Shown: one piece after another, positions 1 to 9,490 of the stretch
How the letters are laid out: every line of letters begins with the position of its first letter
Numbering within the stretch: position 1 is the first letter of the stretch
From: Tritrichomonas musculus
Taxonomy: Eukaryota; Parabasalia; Tritrichomonadida; Tritrichomonadidae
Assembly: GCA_039105265.1 (NCBI GenBank)
Contig: JAPFFF010000008.1
Location: 1-64,000 of the forward strand
Reading direction: 5' to 3'
Length of the DNA stretch: 64,000 nucleotides
The notes under the pieces: model-generated
The model's database searches: none
What the model was told of the DNA's origin: nothing
What the model saw: only the letters and a program-made list of their open reading frames with translations
Made by a program: the position numbers and the translations under genes

Positions 1-51
1 GAAGAATATCTTGAAATTATGTTATATAAACAGTTCTATTTTGATTTTAAA

Positions 52-270
52 TAATCAGATGAACGTCAATCGACAGGCACTTCCCCACTCGACCAACGAA
101 CCACGCAAATCACACATATAATCAATACAACACAGATTCACTATACAAAGTCTCACTCGTTCGCAGACTCGCCGGCCGATGTTGATTGTATATCAGCATC
201 GACCGGCGATTGACAAAGTAACTCAGCCAGAAAAATGTTTTATCACTCATTACTCATAACATACAAAACA
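52..270 (-). repeat. Left inverted copy of the 255 bp satellite unit (transposon left end)
   Basis: Read on the minus strand, this stretch matches the tandem unit at 2481-5666 with scattered differences. Shared landmarks include CAGATGAAC, GGCACTTCCCC, TATACAAAGTCTCAC and the GC-rich palindrome CGCCGGCCGATG near 171-209. It faces the array across the transposase gene, as a terminal inverted repeat would. The copy is clearly more diverged than the array copies are from each other. The outer boundary near position 52 is uncertain because similarity fades toward the window edge. Confidence 0.8.
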
Positions 271-529
271 AATATTTTTTACTTAAAAATAAAGATTCAT
301 ATTAAATTTTAACTTTTCTTTACTCTTTAAATCTAAAAAAAAACTTTATCTCCATATTTTGCTGTTCTAAGCTCATTTTTGGATGCGCTTTATTATTAAT
401 GTTTGATTTCTTCTATAATCTTTGCATTTTAAAATAAAGGAAATTGTAAACTATTGAAAAAAAAAAAAAAAAAAAAATCAAAATGTTTTTACTGAGATTT
501 ATTAATTCTGTGTCATAAAGCTTATTTCT

Positions 530-2362
530 TTAATAGTATTGATCTTCATAAATTTCATTTTCATCAAAATCCTCTTCTTCATTAAAGTCTTCTTCTTCAA
601 GATTTTCGTTAAGTGCATCTTTTTCTTCCTCGTCAATGTCGTCTTCTTCTTCGATATCATCAGCTTCATAATTGGGTTCATTTGTGCCATTATCATCTTG
701 TTTAAAATCATAACCTCGGTTCACAAGCTCTTCAGTTAATCCTGGAATGTTCCATCCTGCTCTACGTGCATTTGCTGATATTCTTGCCCAAGCAATGAGT
801 AGATGGTTTGTGATTGTCTCGTATCTTTGTGTGCCATAGAATATTCGGGAACCTGCCAATGATCTTAAGTGTGCTTTGAGAATCCCAAATATTCGCCTAT
901 CCAATGGTTGATAAATGCTTGTGCCGCATGCTGGAACATAGATCAATTCAATTCCTAGAGCTTTTGCTTCTTCTTTAACAGCATCTGTTCGGTGGGCTTT
1001 GTAGCAATCAAGAACAAGGGCACATGGTTTCCTACCAGCACATTCAGCATGCAGCCAGTTTAAGTACTGGATCATGATTTGTTCATCAACCCATCCGTTT
1101 TTAGACGGCCATGCTTCAGCTCGTTTTGCTGCTCTAAATTTTGAACAACAGGCATCTGTTTTTCCTTTAGCCAGTAGGATTAGAGGGAGCTTTTCATTGT
1201 ATGTTATTGTTGCAATAGCCGTGAAACACTCTTTTTCGCTCCTGCTTCCTTCAAATATAACTTTTTCCAATCCTACCGGTGCAATAGTTCGCAGTGTGCC
1301 GTTATTGATGCGTACCGATGTCTCGTCCATGTTATACACCGATTTTCTTGTATATTTAAGGACCGCATCTGCTACTTTCTGAATGAACTCATCAATGTAA
1401 GTCTTCTTTATTGCTCCGCGCCGAGAATAATGAGCAAGCCTAAAGGAGAAATGATTTCTCTTCATGAAAGTTCTAACCCACGTATCTGAAAATATTGGAT
1501 CTGGCAGTCGATATTCTTCAATGATTTTGACTTGCATCTCAATTAGTGGCTTTCTTCTTTCATCTGGAACAATCTGACTTAAAAGAATTTGAGACTCACG
1601 AATGAATTCATTCGTGTACGAACCATTATCATTATATATAGGAGTATCAGACATGATAAAAAATTGAAAAGCAGCTCTTTCGGCAAGTACCCAGGGAAGC
1701 ATGTACATTTTCTTGGCTCTTTGCCTAACTATTTCCTTAGATATAAACTTATGTTCATTGAACATTGTCAAGATTTCACTAGCCAGCAGTTCCTCATGTT
1801 CTTTAATAAAATATTTGCGAAGTGGTGGCATTGTACGCTCCTTTTTCTTGATTTTCCTTACGTCATTAGTTATTTCCTGAGCAAGCACTAACTCGGCATA
1901 TTTGGCATAGCATTGCATTCCTGTACGACCAGGTATACATAAAGGGAGATACTTCAAAAAAGAAGAATCTTGAGCTCTCTCCGCAATGTACTTCATTAGT
2001 TCGACCTCTGTGTTTGACCAGGTTTTCCCTTTGCGGCTTTCAAAGAAAGGATAGCAATTATGATGAAGAAATGCTTCTGGGTTAGTCGCTAGATTTGCAA
2101 TGGTTTGCTTTCCATCTTCAGAGGATAGATACTGGCAAACTTCCGTAAGAGGCTTATAATAATTTTCCATGTAGGAATAGTACAGGACTGATAACTCTGG
2201 GGCAGAATATTTGAAAAGGTGGTCATTAAATTTTTTGTGAAGAGAGGGTGTTAAATCACGAAATGAAATTTTGGGATTAACAATTTTCATTTGCGTAATA
2301 TAAGCATATTCGTCTTCTGTCAATCTATCTGATAAAAGATCAAGCATTTCTTGAACAGACAT
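530..2362 (-). CDS. Pogo/Tigger-like DDE transposase with Myb-like N-terminal domain
   Basis: Open frame of 610 residues with an ATG start. Residues about 113-158 resemble a Myb/SANT repeat: a leading Trp and the closing signature GRTGMQCYAKY. Around 290-310 is a CENP-B/Tc5-type DNA-binding signature (WVRTFMKRNHFSFR). The DDE core follows, with Asp346 in NMDET, Asp452 in LVLDCYKAH and Asp488 in QPLDRR. The 35-residue spacing of the last two fits a pogo-type DDD catalytic triad. The last 45 residues are strongly acidic, a feature also known in CENP-B. The expected role is cutting and joining at the element's own ends. The gene has no internal stops and looks young. Binding of the flanking satellite units by this protein is inference. 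Family assignment is strong; the Myb call rests on motif reading. Confidence 0.88.
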   Translation of the reverse strand: MSVQEMLDLLSDRLTEDEYAYITQMKIVNPKISFRDLTPSLHKKFNDHLFKYSAPELSVLYYSYMENYYKPLTEVCQYLSSEDGKQTIANLATNPEAFLHHNCYPFFESRKGKTWSNTEVELMKYIAERAQDSSFLKYLPLCIPGRTGMQCYAKYAELVLAQEITNDVRKIKKKERTMPPLRKYFIKEHEELLASEILTMFNEHKFISKEIVRQRAKKMYMLPWVLAERAAFQFFIMSDTPIYNDNGSYTNEFIRESQILLSQIVPDERRKPLIEMQVKIIEEYRLPDPIFSDTWVRTFMKRNHFSFRLAHYSRRGAIKKTYIDEFIQKVADAVLKYTRKSVYNMDETSVRINNGTLRTIAPVGLEKVIFEGSRSEKECFTAIATITYNEKLPLILLAKGKTDACCSKFRAAKRAEAWPSKNGWVDEQIMIQYLNWLHAECAGRKPCALVLDCYKAHRTDAVKEEAKALGIELIYVPACGTSIYQPLDRRIFGILKAHLRSLAGSRIFYGTQRYETITNHLLIAWARISANARRAGWNIPGLTEELVNRGYDFKQDDNGTNEPNYEADDIEEEDDIDEEEKDALNENLEEEDFNEEEDFDENEIYEDQYY

Positions 2363-2480
2363 AGAGATATTTTGAAAAAAAAAGTAATTTTCGTATTTTC
2401 AAAATATAATTGAATTGTTATTTGGCCATATTAAATTTATAAATATCTTATTAAGTTACTAATTTTGATGGTGTTTTTAA

Positions 2481-5400
2481 TTTGCATGTTATGCCTAATG
2501 AGTGTTAAAACATTTTTCTGCCTGAGTTACTTTGCCACTCGCCGGCCGATGTTGATTGTATATCAGCATCGGCCGGCGTGTCTGCTAATGTGTGAGACTT
2601 TGTATAGCGAATATGTGCTGCATTGATTGTGCGTGTGATTTGCGTTGTTGGTTGGTCGAGCGGGGAAGTGCCTGCTGGTCGAAGTTCATCTGATAAAAAT
2701 TTTTTGTTTCTGTTCTTCTGTTGCGTCTGATATTGTTTGCATGTTATGCCTAATGAGTGTTAAAACATTTTTCTGCCTGAGTTACTTTGCCACTCGCCGG
2801 CCGATGCTGATTATACAATCAGCATCGGCCGGCGTGTCTGCTAATGTGTGAGACTTTGTATAGCGAATATGTGTTGCATTGATTGTGCGTGTGATTTGCG
2901 TTGTTGGTTGGTCGAGCGGGGAAGTGCCTGCTGGTCGAAGTTCATCTGATAAAAATTTTTTGTTTCTGTTCTTCTGTTGCGTCTGATATTGTTTGCATGT
3001 TATGCCTAATGAGTGTTAAAACATTTTTCTGCCTGAGTTACTTTGCCACTCGCCGGCCGATGTTGATTGTATATCAGCATCGGCCGGCGTGTCTGCTAAT
3101 GTGTGAGACTTTGTATAGCGAATATGTGCTGCATTGATTGTGCGTGTGATTTGCGTTGTTGGTTGGTCGAGCGGGGAAGTGCCTGCTGGTCGAAGTTCAT
3201 CTGATAAAAATTTTTTGTTTCTGTTCTTCTGTTGCGTCTGATATTGTTTGCATGTTATGCCTAATGAGTGTTAAAACATTTTTCTGCCTGAGTTACTTTG
3301 CCACTCGCCGGCCGATGCTGATATACAATCAGCATCGGCCGGCGTGTCTGCTAATGTGTGAGACTTTGTATAGCGAATATGTGCTGCATTGATTGTGCGT
3401 GTGATTTGCGTTGTTGGTTGGTCGAGCGGGGAAGTGCCTGCTGGTCGAAGTTCATCTGATAAAAATTTTTTGTTTCTGTTCTTCTGTTGCGTCTGATATT
3501 GTTTGCATGTTATGCCTAATGAGTGTTAAAACATTTTTCTGCCTGAGTTACTTTGCCACTCGCCGGCCGATGTTGATTGTATATCAGCATCGGCCGGCGT
3601 GTCTGCTAATGTGTGAGACTTTGTATAGCGAATATGTGTTGCATTGATTGTGCGTGTGATTTGCGTTGTTGGTTGGTCGAGCGGGGAAGTGCCTGCTGGT
3701 CGAAGTTCATCTGATAAAAATTTTTTGTTTCTGTTCTTCTGTTGCGTCTGATATTGTTTGCATGTTATGCCTAATGAGTGTTAAAACATTTTTCTGCCTG
3801 AGTTACTTTGCCACTCGCCGGCCGATGCTGATATACAATCAGCATCGGCCGGCGTGTCTGCTAATGTGTGAGACTTTGTATAGCGAATATGTGCTGCATT
3901 GATTGTGCGTGTGATTTGCGTTGTTGGTTGGTCGAGCGGGGAAGTGCCTGCTGGTCGAAGTTCATCTGATAAAAATTTTTTGTTTCTGTTCTTCTGTTGC
4001 GTCTGATATTGTTTGCATGTTATGCCTAATGAGTGTTAAAACATTTTTCTGCCTGAGTTACTTTGCCACTCGCCGGCCGATGTTGATTGTATATCAGCAT
4101 CGGCCGGCGTGTCTGCTAATGTGTGAGACTTTGTATAGCGAATATGTGCTGCATTGATTGTGCGTGTGATTTGCGTTGTTGGTTGGTCGAGCGGGGAAGT
4201 GCCTGCTGGTCGAAGTTCATCTGATAAAAATTTTTTGTTTCTGTTCTTCTGTTGCGTCTGATATTGTTTGCATGTTATGCCTAATGAGTGTTAAAACATT
4301 TTTCTGCCTGAGTTACTTTGCCACTCGCCGGCCGATGCTGATATACAATCAGCATCGGCCGGCGTGTCTGCTAATGTGTGAGACTTTGTATAGCGAATAT
4401 GTGCTGCATTGATTGTGCGTGTGATTTGCGTTGTTGGTTGGTCGAGCGGGGAAGTGCCTGCTGGTCGAAGTTCATCTGATAAAAATTTTTTGTTTCTGTT
4501 CTTCTGTTGCGTCTGATATTGTTTGCATGTTATGCCTAATGAGTGTTAAAACATTTTTCTGCCTGAGTTACTTTGCCACTCGCCGGCCGATGCTGATTGT
4601 ATATCAGCATCGGCCGGCGTGTCTGCTAATGTGTGAGACTTTGTATAGCGAATATGTGTTGCATTGATTGTGCGTGTGATTTGCGTTGTTGGTTGGTCGA
4701 GCGGGGAAGTGCCTGCTGGTCGAAGTTCATCTGATAAAAATTTTTTGTTTCTGTTCTTCTGTTGCGTCTGATATTGTTTGCATGTTATGCCTAATGAGTG
4801 TTAAAACATTTTTCTGCCTGAGTTACTTTGCCACTCGCCGGCCGATGTTGATTGTATATCAGCATCGGCCGGCGTGTCTGCTAATGTGTGAGACTTTGTA
4901 TAGCGAATATGTGCTGCATTGATTGTGCGTGTGATTTGCGTTGTTGGTTGGTCGAGCGGGGAAGTGCCTGCTGGTCGAAGTTCATCTGATAAAAATTTTT
5001 TGTTTCTGTTCTTCTGTTGCGTCTGATATTGTTTGCATGTTATGCCTAATGAGTGTTAAAACATTTTTCTGCCTGAGTTACTTTGCCACTCGCCGGCCGA
5101 TGTTGATTGTATATCAGCATCGGCCGGCGTGTCTGCTAATGTGTGAGACTTTGTATAGCGAATATGTGCTGCATTGATTGTGCGTGTGATTTGCGTTGTT
5201 GGTTGGTCGAGCGGGGAAGTGCCTGCTGGTCGAAGTTCATCTGATAAAAATTTTTTGTTTCTGTTCTTCTGTTGCGTCTGATATTGTTTGCATGTTATGC
5301 CTAATGAGTGTTAAAACATTTTTCTGCCTGAGTTACTTTGCCACTCGCCGGCCGATGCTGATATACAATCAGCATCGGCCGGCGTGTCTGCTAATGTGTG

Positions 5401-5666
5401 AGACTTTGTATAGCGAATATGTGTTGCATTGATTGTGCGTGTGATTTGCGTTGTTGGTTGGTCGAGCGGGGAAGTGCCTGCTGGTCGAAGTTCATCTGAT
5501 AAAAATTTTTTGTTTCTGTTCTTCTGTTGCGTCTGATATTGTTTGCATGTTATGCCTAATGAGTGTTAAAACATTTTTCTGCCTGAGTTACTTTGCCACT
5601 CGCCGGCCGATGCTGATATACAATCAGCATCGGCCGGCGTGTCTGCTAATGTGTGAGACTTTGTAT
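2481..5666 (+). repeat. 255 bp satellite array, about 12.5 near-identical units
   Basis: Units recur every 255 bp (256 once, from one inserted T in the second palindrome). Apart from the palindrome centre and a C/T site in TGTGYTGCATT, the copies look almost identical. Each contains GGTCGAGCGGGGAAGTGCC, a T-rich stretch and the palindrome CGCCGGCCGATG..CATCGGCCGGCG. The array starts directly upstream of the transposase gene and stops in mid-unit after TTTGTAT at 5666. The GC-rich stem contrasts sharply with the AT-rich genome. A 68-78 residue frame appears in every unit but is a by-product of the repeat. Near-identity indicates recent amplification or homogenisation. The true copy number may differ from the assembly. 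Confidence 0.95.
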
Positions 5667-6680
5667 CTCATAGGTATCAATTAAATATTAAAAATATGTT
5701 TTTATACTCTCTGAAACCAAAAACAAAATGAAGTCAATTTTTATTTTTCTATTTTTTATTAATTTTGAATTATTTCTTAAATATATAAAATTATCTACAA
5801 TCAAAAACATTATCTACCTTTTAATTAATAAATACATAAACTATAATTGAGATAATATCAATAGATATCGGTATTTCATCCTAATCAAAAATTTTAACTT
5901 TTTCTATCATCTCACAATATCATTGAAATTATTTTCTTTTTTTTTTCATTTGTTTCCTTTTTATTTAATCTCCTAAATAGTCAAATCATTATCAACATTC
6001 GGTAAAATAATACTCTGCATATAAAAATATTGTATTTACCTATTTTTATCATACTTGAAATATATCGATATATGATCAAAAATAATTTTTTGTATTATTC
6101 ATATTTTTAATAATTACATATAATGATTAAATTAAATATAAAATATCAAAATATATTATTAATCACATATCAAGATATCATCAGATCAAAAACTAATACA
6201 CGTAAACTTTTTGAAAGAAAAATCCTATTTTCGCTTTATTATTCAACAAATCAAAAGATCATATTATTTTAGGAATATTTACATAAGGAATCATTGCTTT
6301 ATCTCTAAATCACAAGAAGATATCTGAAATTAATTAAATAAATATTCGGCAGCCATGACAAACTAATACGCACAAACAATAAAGCTATATATGCTGATAT
6401 TATATTCCAGAGGAATTTTCGCAAAAATAAAGAGAGGCTTTGATTTTTAATAAATAATTGATGATTTTAATTCTAAACGTACATAAAATGTAACCATCTA
6501 TAAAAATTGTGAGGAAAAAAAAAAATTCACTTTTTCTAAATATTCAAAGAATTTTTTTTTTCTGAGGAAAATTATTTTTATTCAAATTATTCAGAGTTTT
6601 TATCTCTTGACATATAAATCCCCGCAATTCTAAAAAAGGAAAATTTGACAGGGTAATTTAAAAAAATAAATTCAAAAAGA
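5667..6680. other. AT-rich spacer, no gene seen
   Basis: Very AT-rich sequence with many stops in all frames. I see no coding pattern, RNA gene or clear repeat. It separates the satellite array from the tRNA-like gene. Confidence 0.6.
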
Positions 6681-6752
6681 GGGGTCGGCTGGGATCGAAC
6701 CAACATCACGACTCGTGACTATGTCGCATTCTACCAATTGAACTACAACCCA
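6681..6752 (-). tRNA. tRNA-like gene, possibly Asp (GTC), atypical anticodon arm
   Basis: The minus strand shows an A-box-like D arm (TAGTTCAATTGGTAGAA), a good T arm (GTTGGTTCGATCCCAGC) and an acceptor stem of six of seven pairs with a T-C mismatch at the first position. A T-run follows as a terminator. The anticodon arm is odd. A stem of CGAC/GTCG closes over ten bases, or an eight-base loop with an A-A mismatch, and contains GTC preceded by A instead of the usual U33. It is either a tRNA pseudogene or an unusual tRNA; the Asp assignment is weak. Confidence 0.5.
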
Positions 6753-7696
6753 TTTTCAAAAGCTTAAAAAAGATGTAATATATATATATATTATATTTGA
6801 ATATCTCAATTAATTGTTATTTGCATATTTTATATATTAATCATTTGATATTTCAGTATTTTACTTAGTAGGTATTAAAAATTTCAGCAAATGTGTAAGA
6901 AAGTAATATTTCGAATGAAATTAATATGATTATTTAAAAAAATAAATAATAACAAAATTTGCTTTTGACCCAAATATTTGCAGAAAATGTTATTTGTATC
7001 AACAAGAAAGCATATTTTATTGAATATTATTTGATATTTGAAAATTTTTTATTATATTATAAATATTTTAAAAATATCATTAATAATAATAAAGCATGTT
7101 TTCATTTGATATAATTGATATTAAATGATAGATATATTAACTCATTATTTTTTCATTTATATTAAATAGTTCATATGTTTTTATTTTTGATCATAAAAAT
7201 ATAATAACCAAATAGTAAAATAACTTAGGCCAAGCCATTCGATTAATTATTATTTATTGAATATCTTGAGATTTGATAAAAATTCTATTTTTGTTAAAAA
7301 ACGATTGATTAAACTTTTTGAAATATGTATTTAATAATTGAATAATAAATTTTGTTCATGTGAACAAAAAAACACATTCAATTTCTAGCCACCTAATTGA
7401 ATTGATAATTCTACCAACATTTTTTTTAACTAATCATTTAAAGAGATAAAATAAAATATAATTAAACTGTGTCAAAGTCGCAAACCATAATATTTTGTGG
7501 TATTTGACTTTTATATTATGAAAAAATTGAATGGAATTCAATATTTCAATTCAATTATTTCAATGTAATAGCCATCAAAGTATTCAATTATCTTTTTAAT
7601 CATTCAAAACTAAAAATAGCTGATAAAAAATTGAAAGTAATTTTCAAGAAAAAAAAATTTGAAAGATGTGATCTTATCTTAACTTTATTTTTAAAA
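6753..7696. other. AT-rich spacer upstream of the transporter
   Basis: No gene is seen. TCATT at 7600-7604 resembles the trichomonad initiator (TCA followed by Y/W), but it lies about 95 bases before the chosen start codon, farther than usual. I do not claim it as a promoter. Confidence 0.4.
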
Positions 7697-9490
7697 ATGG
7701 TTGAGAAAGCAAAAGTTGTCTTTTGGCTTGAATTCATCATTCCGATTGTTATTGCAATTCCATTTCTCTTTAAAATAATTGTTCTAGATCCTGAGCGTCC
7801 ATTAGCTTCACCATGCATGGGAATTTTATTATGGACAGCATTATATTGGGTGTTTGAACCTATCCCGATTGTTATATCATCATTCTTCCCAGTTTTCTTA
7901 ATGCCATTATTCCATATTTCAACTGCCAAAATGATGGCGACATCGATGTGGTCAGATACAACAATGGTTTTCTTTGGAGGTTTCATGTACTCATTTGCAA
8001 TGATTCGTTGGAACTTACACACAAGATTATCATTAAAAACAGTTTTACTATTTGGAGTCCGTCCATGGCTTCTCTTATTAGGATTAATGCTTGTTACAAC
8101 CATTTTGGCAATGTGGGTTTCAAATACAGCCACAGCATTAACAATGCTTCCTAATGCATTAGCAATTATTACCAAACTTGAAGAAATCACAGGTGATCCG
8201 GTATTAATTGAGCCATTTGCTAAATGCTTGTTTTTAGCCATTCCATTTTGCTGCTCAGTTGGCGGTATGGTTACATTAATTGGAACTCCACCAAATCTTA
8301 TCTTAGCACAAATTGCACGAGAACGTTTTCCAAAAGCAGAAGAAATAGGATTCACTACATTTTTGTTTGTATCATTACCAATTTGTTTTATTGTTCTAGC
8401 AATCATGTATCTTTACTTCCTTATTGTTTTCATTAGGAAAGTTAAACTTCCAGACGAAGTCGACATTGAAGTTTTCCACCAAAACTACCAAAAACTTGGA
8501 AAGATGAAAGCAGCAGAATGGTTAGTAGCATTTCTCTTTGTTTTCCATGTCTTTTTATGGCTTTTCAGATCAAATATTCAATCATTAATTGGTTGGTCGA
8601 ATCGTCTTTATTCCGATGGATCCTCATTCATATCAGATGGAACAGTTGCTATACTCTTTGGCATTTTACTGTTCATTATTAGAGTTCCAGAGCCAACAGT
8701 CAAAGAAGAGAAGCAAATGATGGCTGCTGAAGTTGAAGTAGAAATAAAACCAAAAATTGCTTGGAGACATCGAGAAGAAATCAGTCTTGCAAACACAGAA
8801 GATGAATTAGATGACGACGAAGAGGATCCAGAACTTGTTGAAGAAGTATCAACATCAGACGAAATAACATCAAACACAAATGTTATCGATAATAATAATG
8901 AAGAATCAACAATGGAGCCCGTAAAGAAGAAGAAATTTAAGAAATGGTCACAAAAAGATATAAATTGGGTACCTCTCCTCGATTGGGAATATACACAAGC
9001 TAAAGTTCCTTGGAATATCATTTTCCTTTTCTCAGGAGGATTTTGTCTTAATCAAGGAATGATGGATTCGGGAATGGATGTTTGGCTTGGCAACATTTTG
9101 AAAGGATTTTCAAAATTGCCTCTTTTCCCACTGCTTCTCATCATGTGCGTAATTACTGGAGTCCTTTCTTCCGTTGCTTCAAATACTTGCTGTGCAAATA
9201 TATTACTTCCAATTATGGCTGTTTTCGCCTCTAACTCTGAAAAGTATCACCCTTGGATGCTCATGTTCCCTATTTGCTTCATGACTTCTTTCTGCTTCTT
9301 GTTGCCTGTTTCAACTCCACCAAACTTGATTTCATATGGATATGGAAAATTGAAATTGACTGATTTTGTTATTCATGGTTCATTATTCACTATTATTTCA
9401 ATGTTAATTAATATCGCACTGTGTATGGCTTTGTTACCTAAGGTATTCGATGCTGGACATTTCCCTGATTGGGCCAAAAATTCAAATTAA
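7697..9490 (+). CDS. SLC13/DASS-type Na+-coupled anion (dicarboxylate/sulfate/phosphate) transporter
   Basis: 597 residues from the first ATG; the frame runs open upstream but has no earlier ATG. Many hydrophobic membrane segments form two halves. Each half carries the family's Ser-Asn-Thr signature (WVSNTATAL at about 142, ASNTCCANILL at about 495) followed by a TPPNLI loop (GTPPNLI, STPPNLI). These are the Na+ and substrate binding hairpins of the divalent anion/Na+ symporter family. Between the halves is a long acidic, low-complexity cytoplasmic insert (about 360-440), which may be regulatory. It probably acts in the plasma or an internal membrane, importing di/tricarboxylates, sulfate or phosphate. 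The substrate cannot be told from sequence alone. The gene stands alone in AT-rich DNA. Confidence 0.9.
   Translation: MVEKAKVVFWLEFIIPIVIAIPFLFKIIVLDPERPLASPCMGILLWTALYWVFEPIPIVISSFFPVFLMPLFHISTAKMMATSMWSDTTMVFFGGFMYSFAMIRWNLHTRLSLKTVLLFGVRPWLLLLGLMLVTTILAMWVSNTATALTMLPNALAIITKLEEITGDPVLIEPFAKCLFLAIPFCCSVGGMVTLIGTPPNLILAQIARERFPKAEEIGFTTFLFVSLPICFIVLAIMYLYFLIVFIRKVKLPDEVDIEVFHQNYQKLGKMKAAEWLVAFLFVFHVFLWLFRSNIQSLIGWSNRLYSDGSSFISDGTVAILFGILLFIIRVPEPTVKEEKQMMAAEVEVEIKPKIAWRHREEISLANTEDELDDDEEDPELVEEVSTSDEITSNTNVIDNNNEESTMEPVKKKKFKKWSQKDINWVPLLDWEYTQAKVPWNIIFLFSGGFCLNQGMMDSGMDVWLGNILKGFSKLPLFPLLLIMCVITGVLSSVASNTCCANILLPIMAVFASNSEKYHPWMLMFPICFMTSFCFLLPVSTPPNLISYGYGKLKLTDFVIHGSLFTIISMLINIALCMALLPKVFDAGHFPDWAKNSN

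Larger units (their letters stand above)
52..5666 (-). mobile_element. Pogo/CENP-B-like DNA transposon with expanded right terminal repeat
   Basis: A single long transposase gene on the minus strand lies between inverted copies of one 255 bp unit: one copy at the left and about 12.5 direct tandem copies at the right. The simplest reading is a transposon whose right terminal inverted repeat was amplified into a satellite. No target-site duplication could be recognised, because the left boundary is vague and the array ends abruptly at 5666 in AT-rich DNA. The alternative is a transposase gene that landed beside an unrelated satellite. The left inverted copy argues against that. Confidence 0.6.

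Noticed and set aside
2481-5666. CRISPR array
   Set aside because: The repeat unit is 255 bp with no unique spacers; the variation is a flipped palindrome centre, and the genome is eukaryotic.
2645-5684. Twelve repeated 68-78 residue frames (MLVGRAGKCLLVEVHL..) in the satellite
   Set aside because: They are simply the satellite unit read in one open frame. No start signals, no known family, and the C-terminal part changes whenever the palindrome flips.
7600-8406. 268-codon frame opposite the SLC13 gene
   Set aside because: A shadow of the transporter coding strand; the translation has no family features and the opposite strand has clear motifs.
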